Of a stretch of DNA of 64,000 bases, positions 1 through 7,231 are shown piece after piece. Below the pieces are notes generated by a model. The model was not told the DNA's origin, did no database searches, and saw only the letters and a program-made list of their open reading frames with translations. This DNA is from JAHRVQ01 sp047616645. GTDB taxonomy: Bacteria; Pseudomonadota; Gammaproteobacteria; Pseudomonadales; Azotimanducaceae. The stretch is from assembly GCA_047616645.1 (NCBI GenBank), contig JBLHIH010000003.1, forward strand, positions 17,724 through 81,723. The letters are read 5' to 3'. The first letter of the stretch is position 1. The number at the start of each line of letters is the position of its first letter. A program made the translations under genes and the position numbers.

Positions 1-225
1 AATCCTGCACCATTGGTGGGACGCATGATGGACAGTATTGAAGCCGGAGGGAATGCGGAGCCAGGTGTTGATATGCGTGCGGCAATTGCAAACCAGATGA
101 TTCCGCTAGGTCGCTACGGCGAATTCGAAGATATGAATGGTCTCTTGGTGCTGTTGGCCAGTGATGAGAGTCGCTTTCTGACTGGGGGCGTGTATTCAGC
201 TGATGGCGGGGCAAGCGCGAAATAG
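1..225 (+). CDS. Short-chain dehydrogenase/reductase, C-terminal part (cut by window edge)
   Basis: The frame is open from base 1 to a TAG at 223-225, so only the last 74 residues are visible. The tail reads PLGRYGEFEDMNGLLVLLAS and then SRFLTGGVYSADGG. This is the usual C-terminus of classical SDR oxidoreductases: an R-x-G-x-x-x-D-x segment, a helix, then the hydrophobic G-x-x-x-x-x-D-G-G strand. The nucleotide-binding and catalytic residues lie outside the window, so substrate and cofactor cannot be judged. The family reduces or oxidises hydroxyl/keto groups with NAD(P)(H) in the cytoplasm. The family call is safe; any specific product name is not. Confidence 0.85.
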   Translation, partial: NPAPLVGRMMDSIEAGGNAEPGVDMRAAIANQMIPLGRYGEFEDMNGLLVLLASDESRFLTGGVYSADGGASAK

Positions 226-383
226 AGCTTCATGCTGGGAGAACATTTCCCCCAAAGACAATCGAAGCGCAGGGCATGGTTACTTCCTCCCGTTTCTTCC
301 ACAAATGTGGCCTGTTCCCCCATTCATGTGCAATAGGTGTTACCTTGCATTTTTCAGTCGCAGTCTATGTCTAAGTTAAACCC

Positions 384-914
384 ATGAACAAATTTAAATT
401 TTGCCCCCTTTGCGCCGCACCTTTGGCCAAAAAAGAAACTGCAACCGGGCCGCGTGTCGAATGCTCTGCTGGCTGTGGTTATGTAAACTACGACAACCCA
501 ACGCCGGTGGCTGCAATAATAGTGGAGTATGAGGGGCAGATACTGCTAGCCCACAACCGGGCTTGGCCGGGTTCCTTTTGCTCCGTGATAACGGGATTTG
601 TTGATCACGGCGAATCGCCTGAAGAGTGTGCGGTTCGTGAAGTCAAAGAAGAGCTAAATCTAGACGCAACCAAGCCAACATTGATCAGCGTCTATCCCTT
701 CGTGCAAATGAATCAGGTCATCATCGGTTACCATGTTAAAGCGAGGGGTAGCATAGCTTTGAATGAGGAATTGGATAGTTATAAACTTCTCTCACCTGAA
801 GAGTGCGTTGTGTGGCCAACCGCCACCGGCTTTATATTTCGCGACTGGTTGCGCTCAAAACAGATCGAACCTGTGATGGTAGATCCGAGGGCAAGTCCTA
901 AAGCCAAAAAATAG
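384..914 (+). CDS. NUDIX hydrolase with N-terminal zinc ribbon
   Basis: A 176-residue cytoplasmic protein. Residues 7-31 hold a CxxC...CxxxC zinc ribbon (C7, C10, C27, C31) like that of NudC-type NADH pyrophosphatases. Residues 71-93 match the Nudix box G-x5-E-x7-R-E-U-x-E-E-x-G-U, except that N92 replaces the last conserved Gly. The Mg-binding Glu residues (E86, E89, E90) are present. NUDIX enzymes hydrolyse nucleoside diphosphates linked to another moiety. It is shorter than NudC and lacks its extra N-terminal domain, so NADH as substrate is not established. It converges on the YchJ-like gene with 2 bp between the stops. Confidence 0.9.
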   Translation: MNKFKFCPLCAAPLAKKETATGPRVECSAGCGYVNYDNPTPVAAIIVEYEGQILLAHNRAWPGSFCSVITGFVDHGESPEECAVREVKEELNLDATKPTLISVYPFVQMNQVIIGYHVKARGSIALNEELDSYKLLSPEECVVWPTATGFIFRDWLRSKQIEPVMVDPRASPKAKK

Positions 915-916
915 CG

Positions 917-1387
917 TTAAGCGCCGTGGCAGTGTTTATATTTTTTGCCACTACTACAAAAACAGACTTGCTTCCTTCCCGGCAGTACGGCTTGAGATTC
1001 ATCAAATGTGCCATCAAGGTAATGCCAGCGACCCTCAAATACCTGAAATCGCGAGTCTTCATGTAAACATGAGATTTGCTTGTGAATACGATAATAAGCG
1101 CGAAAGCTCACCCGTGTTTTCGATGTTTGAATAATTTTTAAAGCCAACCAGTGGGTATCACAATTACTCTCTGCCAGTTGGGTAACACTGATACCCGCGC
1201 GGCTATTTGGGTGATGGCTGTCAATCAGATATTGGTACGACTGCAAAGCATAAGCCGAATAACGTGAACGCATCAGAGATTCAGCGCTCTGCGGACACAG
1301 CTCCCCCCGATGCAGGGGTGCACAGCAATCTGAGTATGTTTGTTGAGACCCGCATGGGCATTGCTGTGCCTGCTTATTGATATTCAT
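917..1387 (-). CDS. ychJ: YchJ family (UPF0225) SEC-C motif protein
   Basis: A 156-residue protein with a SEC-C type metal-binding motif at both ends: C10-P-C12 with Y18-x-x-C21-C22 at the N-terminus, and C142-F-C144 with C153-H at the C-terminus. The middle carries the family features RSRYSAY and THWLALKI. Two flanking SEC-C motifs around an NTF2-like core are the YchJ architecture. The SEC-C motif binds zinc in SecA, but the function of YchJ is unknown. Length agrees with the family (about 150-160). The gene is alone on this strand, transcribed away from the AbgT gene's 3' end. Confidence 0.92.
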   Translation of the reverse strand: MNINKQAQQCPCGSQQTYSDCCAPLHRGELCPQSAESLMRSRYSAYALQSYQYLIDSHHPNSRAGISVTQLAESNCDTHWLALKIIQTSKTRVSFRAYYRIHKQISCLHEDSRFQVFEGRWHYLDGTFDESQAVLPGRKQVCFCSSGKKYKHCHGA

Positions 1388-1436
1388 GCAATGGGTGTCC
1401 TGATTAAACCCAGCGTACTCAAGCTTGTTCTTTCAA

Positions 1437-2969
1437 TTAGTAGCTATAACTTGACTGCAGTCCCAATGGTAAACCAATAGCCCAATAGATCAGCAGAAAT
1501 ACAGTCCATGCGATGATGAAACTTACGGAGTAAGGCAACATCAAGGCAGTCAATGTGCCGATACCCGTGTCTTTTATGTAGCGCTGACAATACACCACGA
1601 CCAAGGGAAAGTAGGGCATTAAGGGGGTGATGATATTCGTTGTCGAGTCACCAATGCGGTAGGCTGCCTGGGTCAGGTCGGGCGAGATTCCCAATTCCAT
1701 CAACATGGGTACAAAAATGGGCGCCAGTAGTGCCCACTTAGCGGAAGCAGAACCCACGAAAAGATTTAGCAAGCCCGTTAAGAGGACGATACCGGTAATG
1801 GTCAGTGCCGAAGGCATTCCCAGCGCCTGTAGCCCTGCCGCGCCTTTGAGTGCCATCAATATGCCAAGATTAGATTGACCGAAGGCATAAATGAACTGGG
1901 CGATGAAAAACATGATTACAAGATAATAGGCCATGTTATGCATGGCTTTTGTCATGCCCTCAATAACATCCTTAGAACGCTTCACCGTACCGGCGCCTAT
2001 GCCATAGACGATGCCTGGCAAGACAAATAGCAGAAAAATGAGAGATACTATAGAACCCATTAAAGGCGCGCCCATTTCAGTTAACGATCCGGTAGGGCCG
2101 CGCCAGGGAGATGACGTTGACCACGTGCTGAGGAAGAGCAGGACGATAGCGCCGAGCATTGCCAGTAGCGCGTAATTCAGTCCTTTGCGCTCTTGGCTTG
2201 TGAGCGCATCCATACTGTGCTCAGTTTCGATGTCATCATCAATAGGTGTGTTGGCCAGTCGCGGTTCAACAAATTTGTCCGTGATTAACCAGCCTAAACC
2301 GACAATTAGCAAGGACGAAGTGGCGGTGAAGAAATAGTTGTTGAGCGGATTAAGTATGATCGCCGGATCAAGAATTTGGGCGCCTGATTGACTTATGCCT
2401 TGTAGCATCGGGTCTATGGCTGAGGGGATAAAGTTGGCTGAAAAGCCGCCAGAGACGCCGGCAAAGGCAGCGGCGATACCGGCCAAGGGATGTCGCCCTG
2501 CCGCATAGAAAATGACGCCGCCCAGAGGTATTACCATGACGTAACCAGCATCAGCTGCGGTGTGACTGACGATACCGACAAGGATAATCATCGGCGTCAA
2601 CAACCATTTAGCGGTCACGCTCAACATGGCGCGCAAGGCGCTGTTGATAAAGCCGGTGTGTTCTGCCACGCCAATACCCAACATGGCAACCAACACTACG
2701 CCGATGGGATGGAAGTGGGCAAAATTGTTAACTAAGCTCGCGAGAAAGGCTGTGATGGACGTACCGGAGAGCTGGTTGACGACCTGCAATGGTTCTCCGG
2801 TTCGTGGGTCGGTCACGCCAAAATCAAAGTAGGATAAGAACCAGGATGCCAACCAGACAATGACTAGGAGACCGACAAACAGCATGGCAGGGTCTGGCAG
2901 GCGATTACCGGTGCGTTCTATCGCGGCTAATGCACGTTCGGTGAATGAGCTTTTGTTTGTTGTATTCAC
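1437..2969 (-). CDS. abgT: AbgT family transporter (p-aminobenzoyl-glutamate type)
   Basis: A 510-residue, strongly hydrophobic inner-membrane protein with the length of E. coli AbgT (about 508). Family features include RTGNRLPDPAMLFVGL near the N-terminus, the SHTAADAGYVMVIPLG segment, SGGFSANFIPSAIDPML, and GSASAKWALLAPIFVPML with YRIGDSTTNIITPLMPYFP near the C-terminus. Characterised members import p-aminobenzoyl-glutamate (AbgT) or export sulfonamides (MtrF). No abgA/abgB hydrolase genes sit beside it here, so folate-catabolite salvage is not supported by context. The start at 2969 (ATG AAT ACA) fits the family N-terminus. A 12-bp tandem repeat lies 15 bp upstream in its leader. Confidence 0.9.
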   Translation of the reverse strand: MNTTNKSSFTERALAAIERTGNRLPDPAMLFVGLLVIVWLASWFLSYFDFGVTDPRTGEPLQVVNQLSGTSITAFLASLVNNFAHFHPIGVVLVAMLGIGVAEHTGFINSALRAMLSVTAKWLLTPMIILVGIVSHTAADAGYVMVIPLGGVIFYAAGRHPLAGIAAAFAGVSGGFSANFIPSAIDPMLQGISQSGAQILDPAIILNPLNNYFFTATSSLLIVGLGWLITDKFVEPRLANTPIDDDIETEHSMDALTSQERKGLNYALLAMLGAIVLLFLSTWSTSSPWRGPTGSLTEMGAPLMGSIVSLIFLLFVLPGIVYGIGAGTVKRSKDVIEGMTKAMHNMAYYLVIMFFIAQFIYAFGQSNLGILMALKGAAGLQALGMPSALTITGIVLLTGLLNLFVGSASAKWALLAPIFVPMLMELGISPDLTQAAYRIGDSTTNIITPLMPYFPLVVVYCQRYIKDTGIGTLTALMLPYSVSFIIAWTVFLLIYWAIGLPLGLQSSYSY

Positions 2970-2984
2970 AGTCGTTTCCTTGTT

Positions 2985-3014
2985 GTGCTAGGGGGTGTGC
3001 TAGGGGGTGTGCTA
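2985..3014. repeat. 12-bp tandem repeat (about 2.5 units) upstream of abgT
   Basis: The unit GTGCTAGGGGGT occurs at 2985-2996 and 2997-3008, followed by a partial unit GTGCTA to 3014. It lies in the abgT leader, 15 bp before the start codon, and places C-rich tracts upstream of translation on the minus strand. The copies are identical, so the duplication looks recent. Confidence 0.9.
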
Positions 3015-3140
3015 GAGACTATAAATGTTTTTTTTTAAGAAAATACACGTTTATTGTCTATTTTTAGAAACCAGCATGAGTATGTTTGCACGATGCTTGA
3101 ATGTCACGTTTAATAGATCCTTTTAAAGCTGGAATAATAC

Positions 3141-4166
3141 ATGAGCAATAAACTAGTCGATGACCCCCGAATTGACCCACGTATCAAAGCGCTTTTTAGC
3201 GCTATGAATATGTCGCCGAGTACGGATGTGAACAGTCGGGATGAACTATTGGCCGATGCCAAAACCAGCGACGCAATCGCCGCACAGAACGCCATGGTGC
3301 AGATGCTGGAGATGGCTGACAATGAAGAAATCGCGCCGTCCGCCGGATTACGGATTAGCAAAGAAAGCATCATTTCAGAACCTGATGGCAATACCATAAA
3401 TTTACAGATAATTAGGCCCGATACGGAAGAGCGCCTCCCATGTGTCTACTATATTCACGGCGGGGGCATGGCCTCAATGTCCTGCTTTTGGGGTAACTAT
3501 CGCGCTTGGGGCAGAATGATTGCGGCTCAGAACTTGGCTGTCGTGATGGTTGATTTTCGCAATGCCTTAACGCCCTCGTCTGTAGAAGAGGTAGCGCCTT
3601 TTCCTGCGGGTCTCAATGATTGCGTTTCTGGATTTAAGTGGGTACATAAGTCGGCGGATAGTCTCAACATAGATCCCGCCCAAGTTATTATTGCAGGAGA
3701 AAGTGGGGGTGGTAATTTAACTTTGGCGACGGGGCTCAAGCTTAAACAAGATGGAGACATCGCTTTGGTGAGAGGGCTTTATGCACTATGTCCTTATATA
3801 GCTGGCGAATGGCCATTGCCAGAAAACCCTTCTTCAATTGAGAACAATGGCATATTTCTGGACCTTCACAATAATCGCGGCGCTATGACATATGGTATAG
3901 AAGCGTTTGAAGCAAAGAATCCATTGGCTTGGCCTTCCTTTGCTACTGAGGACGATGTGAGGGGATTGCCGCCGACAGTGATCAGTGTGAATGAGTGCGA
4001 TCCGCTACGAGACGAGGGCATAAACTTTTATCGCTTGTTGATAAAAGCGGGCGTCTCTGCGCGTTGTCGTCAAGTGATGGGTACCGTCCACGGAACAGAG
4101 ATTTTCCCTATTGCTTGCCCTGATATCTCCCGAGACACGGCGCGAGATATTCTAGGGATGTTTTAA
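3141..4166 (+). CDS. Alpha/beta hydrolase of the hormone-sensitive lipase (HSL) type
   Basis: A 341-residue serine hydrolase without a signal peptide. It shows the HSL oxyanion motif H106-G-G-G109 and the nucleophile elbow G-E-S188-G-G-G, followed by NECDPLRDEG carrying the acid residue and GTVHGTE carrying the probable catalytic His near residue 316. The first 80 residues are a cap-like N-terminal segment. HSL-family enzymes cleave short to medium acyl esters or lactones, and the substrate here is unknown. It is divergent from abgT, and the next genes (pqi remnants) are functionally unrelated. Confidence 0.88.
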   Translation: MSNKLVDDPRIDPRIKALFSAMNMSPSTDVNSRDELLADAKTSDAIAAQNAMVQMLEMADNEEIAPSAGLRISKESIISEPDGNTINLQIIRPDTEERLPCVYYIHGGGMASMSCFWGNYRAWGRMIAAQNLAVVMVDFRNALTPSSVEEVAPFPAGLNDCVSGFKWVHKSADSLNIDPAQVIIAGESGGGNLTLATGLKLKQDGDIALVRGLYALCPYIAGEWPLPENPSSIENNGIFLDLHNNRGAMTYGIEAFEAKNPLAWPSFATEDDVRGLPPTVISVNECDPLRDEGINFYRLLIKAGVSARCRQVMGTVHGTEIFPIACPDISRDTARDILGMF

Positions 4167-4193
4167 GCGGCGAAGCAAAGAACGTGTGACCAA

Positions 4194-4221
4194 TGACCTT
4201 GTGTGCTTGAGCCAAAGGTCA
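4194..4221 (+). terminator. Stem-loop after the hydrolase gene, possible terminator
   Basis: TGACCTT (4194-4200) and AAGGTCA (4215-4221) form a 7-bp perfect inverted repeat with a 14-nt loop, 28 bp after the hydrolase stop. No T-run follows, so intrinsic termination is doubtful. Confidence 0.3.
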
Positions 4222-4267
4222 CAAATTTAGTTAATGCAGCTCGCTGATCACAATTGTAAATAGTCGC

Positions 4268-4299
4268 GATACATATTGGATTTAAACTCAATATGTATC
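4268..4299. repeat. 11-bp perfect inverted repeat before the pqiB remnant
   Basis: GATACATATTG (4268-4278) and CAATATGTATC (4289-4299) are exact reverse complements around a 10-nt A+T-rich centre. The element lies about 45 bp before the point where recognisable PqiB sequence begins. It could be an operator, a hairpin, or the scar of the event that removed pqiA and the start of pqiB. Confidence 0.75.
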
Positions 4300-4345
4300 A
4301 CTGACATTCGATTCAGTAAGTTACAATAAAAATTAAGAATGTGGA

Positions 4346-5777
4346 GTGTGTCTTGTCGAACAGATGATTTTGGATAAAGACCTGAATGGTGTTTCAGTGG
4401 AGGTGCGTATTGATGTTGAAGCAAAAAATTTATTGCGGAGTGATACGCAATTTCGGGTTGTCCGCCCAAAAATAGGAAAGGGCGGCGTGTCGGGGCTAGG
4501 AACATTACTTTCCGGCGCTTATACAGAGCTCGCGGCTGGTAATGCCAAAGAGGTAAGTACGGAATTTATTGGATTGGATACTCGCCCGGTCACGCCGATC
4601 GGTACACCGAGCATTCACATCACTTTAGACAGTGAGGGTGATAGGGCTATACAAGTGGGTGATCCTATATTATTCCATGGCTTCAAAGTAGGCAGAATAG
4701 AGTTTGTGTTTTTTAATAACGATGAACGTATTGTCTATTACAACGCGTTTATCGAAAGCCCTTACGGCAAATTAGTGACAACAAATACCAAGTTCTGGCA
4801 GATCAATGGATTTGAATTAGAAATGTCAGCTGATGGTATACGTGCACAAACAGGTACCTTAGAAACCATGATCTCTGGAGGTGTGAGTTTTGATGTGCCT
4901 GATGACCTGCCTCGCGGAAATGTAATTGAGGAGAGAGTACTTTACGGTTTACAAAAAGAGATCGGAAATATATGAGAATCGTTACCGATTTAATGCTCTT
5001 TTTGTTTTGCTCTTTGAAGATTCAATTAGGGGTTTAAAGATCGGCGCTCCGGTAGAGTATCGCGGAATTAAAATTGGCTCCGTTGTCCGTACAGACATTA
5101 ACTATCCAGAAATTGAAAATATCCTGAGTGAAGACACTAAAATTCCTGTCATAATCTCAATTGAGCCCGTTCGTATGGGCTACAAAGATACCGAGTATGC
5201 TTTGTCGAAGGCGAATGAAGAAATCGCGTCCTTGCTAAAAAATGGCTTAAGTGGAGGTCTTGCGACGGGCAATTTCTTGACGGGAAGTAAGTATGTAGAA
5301 CTCGCCTACAGTGACGGTATGCCTTACGAAGCACAAATATTTTCAGACCTTATCGTAATCCCCACTAAGGAAAGTCAGTTAGGTTTAATAGTCCAAAAAA
5401 CCAGCTTGTTAATGGATAAATTAATAAACCTTCCCATAGAACCGCTACTAAATAGCGCGGAGGGAACCATGGTAGAAGCAATGCAGACCTTGTCTGAGTT
5501 TAGAAAATCAGCTACCCAGATGGAACAATTACTAGCCCAATCAAACAGCACCAACCTTGTGGGTAAAATCAGTACTTTGCTAACAGATGTAGATAGTTTG
5601 ATTTTGAATTTTTCAGAGGGCTCGCCTACCCATGCAGCGTTACAAAGTACATTGATCTCGATTAATGCTACTTTTAAGGAATTAAAGCCATTATTGATTC
5701 AACTAAATCGTAAGCTAAATAGTTTGATATTTACTAATCGAAAAGAAAAAGATCTAGAGCCAAGGGGTGGAAGATGA
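4346..5777 (+). pseudogene. pqiB: Truncated and frameshifted PqiB-like MCE protein (intermembrane transport)
   Basis: Two overlapping frames together spell the last two and a half MCE domains of a PqiB-type protein. The first part (4346-4975) enters inside MCE domain 1 with DTQFRVVRPKIGKGGVSGLG and continues through domain 2, ending in stop TGA at 4973-4975. The second frame picks up domain 3 (SIRGLKIGAPVEYRGIKIG) and a helical tail to 5777. The join falls near 4950-4975, next to an A5 run, so a single-base indel explains it. The N-terminal membrane anchor and the start of domain 1 are missing; upstream of GTG 4346 the frame is closed by TAA at 4334. PqiB normally forms a periplasm-spanning lipid channel with PqiA and PqiC. 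No pqiA is present upstream. A sequencing error could explain the frameshift but not the missing anchor. Confidence 0.8.
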
Positions 5778-6394
5778 AGACTCAAAATAGTTTGATTTTA
5801 ATAATGTCGTGCTTAATGTTGTCTTTGTTATCTGGGTGCTCGTCGAATAATGTAGAGTCCATGAAGTACTATAGCCTTAATTTACCGGTAGACGATTCTC
5901 GAATGATGCGCTCTGAAGGGAAGGTTCGGGTTGTGATAGATGATATTGAGCTGCCTCAGTTTTTGAAACAAGATAACTTGGTTATACAGCTTGATGATCA
6001 GGAGATCTATACAGCGAGCTATAATCGTTGGGCTGAACCTCTAGAGGTTGCAATATCGAAATTGTTGGTGACCCAGTTAAATTCTGAAGATGAAAAGTTT
6101 CGATATGAGCGTAGTGCGGGGGAGTGGAATAGAGGAGCTGCCGTGCATCCTCGTATCGAGTTTTCTGAGTTCCACCATAAGAAAACAGGTGATGCTGTAA
6201 TCGCCGGACGCCTCTGGGTGTATGACAATGATAAATCCCCAATAATTGATCGATCTTTTCATTTTCAAGAACCCTTGGCCGAAGACGGTTATGCTCAAGT
6301 GGTCGTCGCTTTAAGGAATGGATTATCTAAAGTATCTAGTGAAATTGTAAGATTGATGCGGAATAATCTGGATTCAAATATCGAGATTGACTAA
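5774..6394 (+). CDS. pqiC: PqiC-like outer-membrane lipoprotein (ABC-type transport auxiliary family)
   Basis: A 206-residue lipoprotein whose signal peptide ends in the lipobox LLSG-C22. The body has the PqiC/YmbA features MKYYSLNLPV, VVIDDIELPQFLKQDNLV and a W-A-E-P-L segment (YNRWAEPLEVAISKLL). PqiC is the outer-membrane partner of the MCE protein PqiB. The start overlaps the last codon of the pqiB remnant by 4 bp (ATGA), the classic coupling of this operon. The gene itself is intact although its partners are damaged or lost, so either it is now an orphan or a second pqi locus exists elsewhere. Confidence 0.85.
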   Translation: MKTQNSLILIMSCLMLSLLSGCSSNNVESMKYYSLNLPVDDSRMMRSEGKVRVVIDDIELPQFLKQDNLVIQLDDQEIYTASYNRWAEPLEVAISKLLVTQLNSEDEKFRYERSAGEWNRGAAVHPRIEFSEFHHKKTGDAVIAGRLWVYDNDKSPIIDRSFHFQEPLAEDGYAQVVVALRNGLSKVSSEIVRLMRNNLDSNIEID

Positions 6395-6434
6395 TGACGG
6401 ATGCGTCACAAATACTCGATCGCTTGCAGTACAG

Positions 6435-6446
6435 GTGTATATACAT
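6435..6446. promoter_or_regulatory. Operator-like palindrome, copy 1 (before marR)
   Basis: GTGTATATACAT differs by one base from the perfect palindrome seen at 6987 and 7194. It lies 13 bp before the MarR-family start codon, and all three copies share the preceding AG. The position fits autorepression by the adjacent MarR protein. Confidence 0.65.
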
Positions 6447-6459
6447 CTATTATTAAGGT

Positions 6460-6912
6460 ATGGCGAAAGAGCTGACTAAAATGAAAGATTCTATCTCACC
6501 AGAGCATTGTGTTTCGAACAATCTTCACAAAACTGCTCGCGCGATTACTAAGGTTTATGAAGATGCGATTAGACCTTGTGGTATTAGACGTTCTCAGTTT
6601 TCTATTCTAGCCCACTTATATAGATTACATACCGTTCAATTATCTGTGCTTTCTGACCACATGATTATGGATAGAACAACATTGTCACGTAATCTAAAGC
6701 CACTCCTGAATTCGGGGCTGGTTGAAGTTAAACCCTCCGTAGATGATGCGCGAGCCAAGGACATAAGTTTAAGTAAAGATGGAAAGCTAAAGTACAAAGA
6801 AGCACTGAAATTGTGGACCAAGGCGCAAAAGTTTGTAGTGAAAAAGTATGGGGCCGATAATTGGCAGCAGTTAGAGCAAGCACTTACGGTGCTTCGTGAA
6901 CGCGTGTCCTGA
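6460..6912 (+). CDS. MarR family transcriptional regulator
   Basis: A 150-residue winged-helix regulator. The recognition region IRRSQFSILAHLY... HMIMDRTTLSRNLKPLLNSG and the wing residues DDARAKDISLSKDGKLK are typical MarR features. The start at 6460 (MAKELTKMKDS) is assumed; ATG 6481 is a possible alternative because the AAGG at 6455-6458 is very close to 6460. MarR proteins bind palindromic operators as dimers and usually respond to small phenolic or lipophilic ligands. A near-palindrome lies just upstream, and two perfect copies precede the next two genes, suggesting control of itself and of the exporter module to 11661. Confidence 0.9.
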   Translation: MAKELTKMKDSISPEHCVSNNLHKTARAITKVYEDAIRPCGIRRSQFSILAHLYRLHTVQLSVLSDHMIMDRTTLSRNLKPLLNSGLVEVKPSVDDARAKDISLSKDGKLKYKEALKLWTKAQKFVVKKYGADNWQQLEQALTVLRERVS

Positions 6913-6986
6913 TTTAGCGGCGAGTTGATATAGCCCTTATTCCAATTCCTAATGTTGTTTGATTGAGCCGATTATTGTAAATATAG

Positions 6987-6998
6987 GTGTATATACAC
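6987..6998. promoter_or_regulatory. Operator-like palindrome, copy 2 (before small ORF)
   Basis: Perfect 12-bp palindrome GTGTATATACAC within TAGGTGTATATACACTTA. It lies 16 bp before ATG 7015 and is almost identical, flanks included, to copy 3. Confidence 0.7.
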
Positions 6999-7014
6999 TT
7001 AAATGGAAAATGAT

Positions 7015-7167
7015 ATGAGCTTTTATGAATTTAAAAAATTTGTCACAGTTTGGATTGAGGCATTTGAGAGTTCTTCTCAAGATATGAATTATCAGTTTAT
7101 GTACAACAAGTTAAATAACCTTCAATACCGTGTTGAAATACTAGAAAATGAAGTCACTAAAAATTAA
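7015..7167 (+). CDS. Small acidic protein of about 50 residues, unknown function
   Basis: A short frame starting MSFYEFKKFVTVWIEAFES and ending LENEVTKN, 50 residues to TAA at 7165-7167. GGAA at 7005-7008 gives a plausible ribosome site for ATG 7015; ATG 7003 in the same frame would add four residues. The second half looks like an amphipathic helix (LNNLQYRVEILENEV), possibly a short coiled coil. I do not recognise a family. The operator-like palindrome immediately upstream and the position between marR and the RND gene argue that it is a real co-regulated gene and not a chance frame. Confidence 0.5.
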   Translation: MSFYEFKKFVTVWIEAFESSSQDMNYQFMYNKLNNLQYRVEILENEVTKN

Positions 7168-7193
7168 AAGCGTTAATTAAATTTTCTACATAG

Positions 7194-7205
7194 GTGTATA
7201 TACAC
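7194..7205. promoter_or_regulatory. Operator-like palindrome, copy 3 (before RND-type gene)
   Basis: Perfect palindrome GTGTATATACAC, again within TAGGTGTATATACACTTA, 26 bp before the ATG at 7232. Repetition of the same 18-mer at 6984 and 7191 is strong evidence for a shared binding site. Confidence 0.72.
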
Positions 7206-7231
7206 TTATATGTCCTAATAGTGAGTAAATC

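Noticed and set aside
4926..4975. Programmed frameshift in pqiB
   Set aside because: No slippery heptamer plus structure is evident, and the missing N-terminal anchor already marks the gene as broken.
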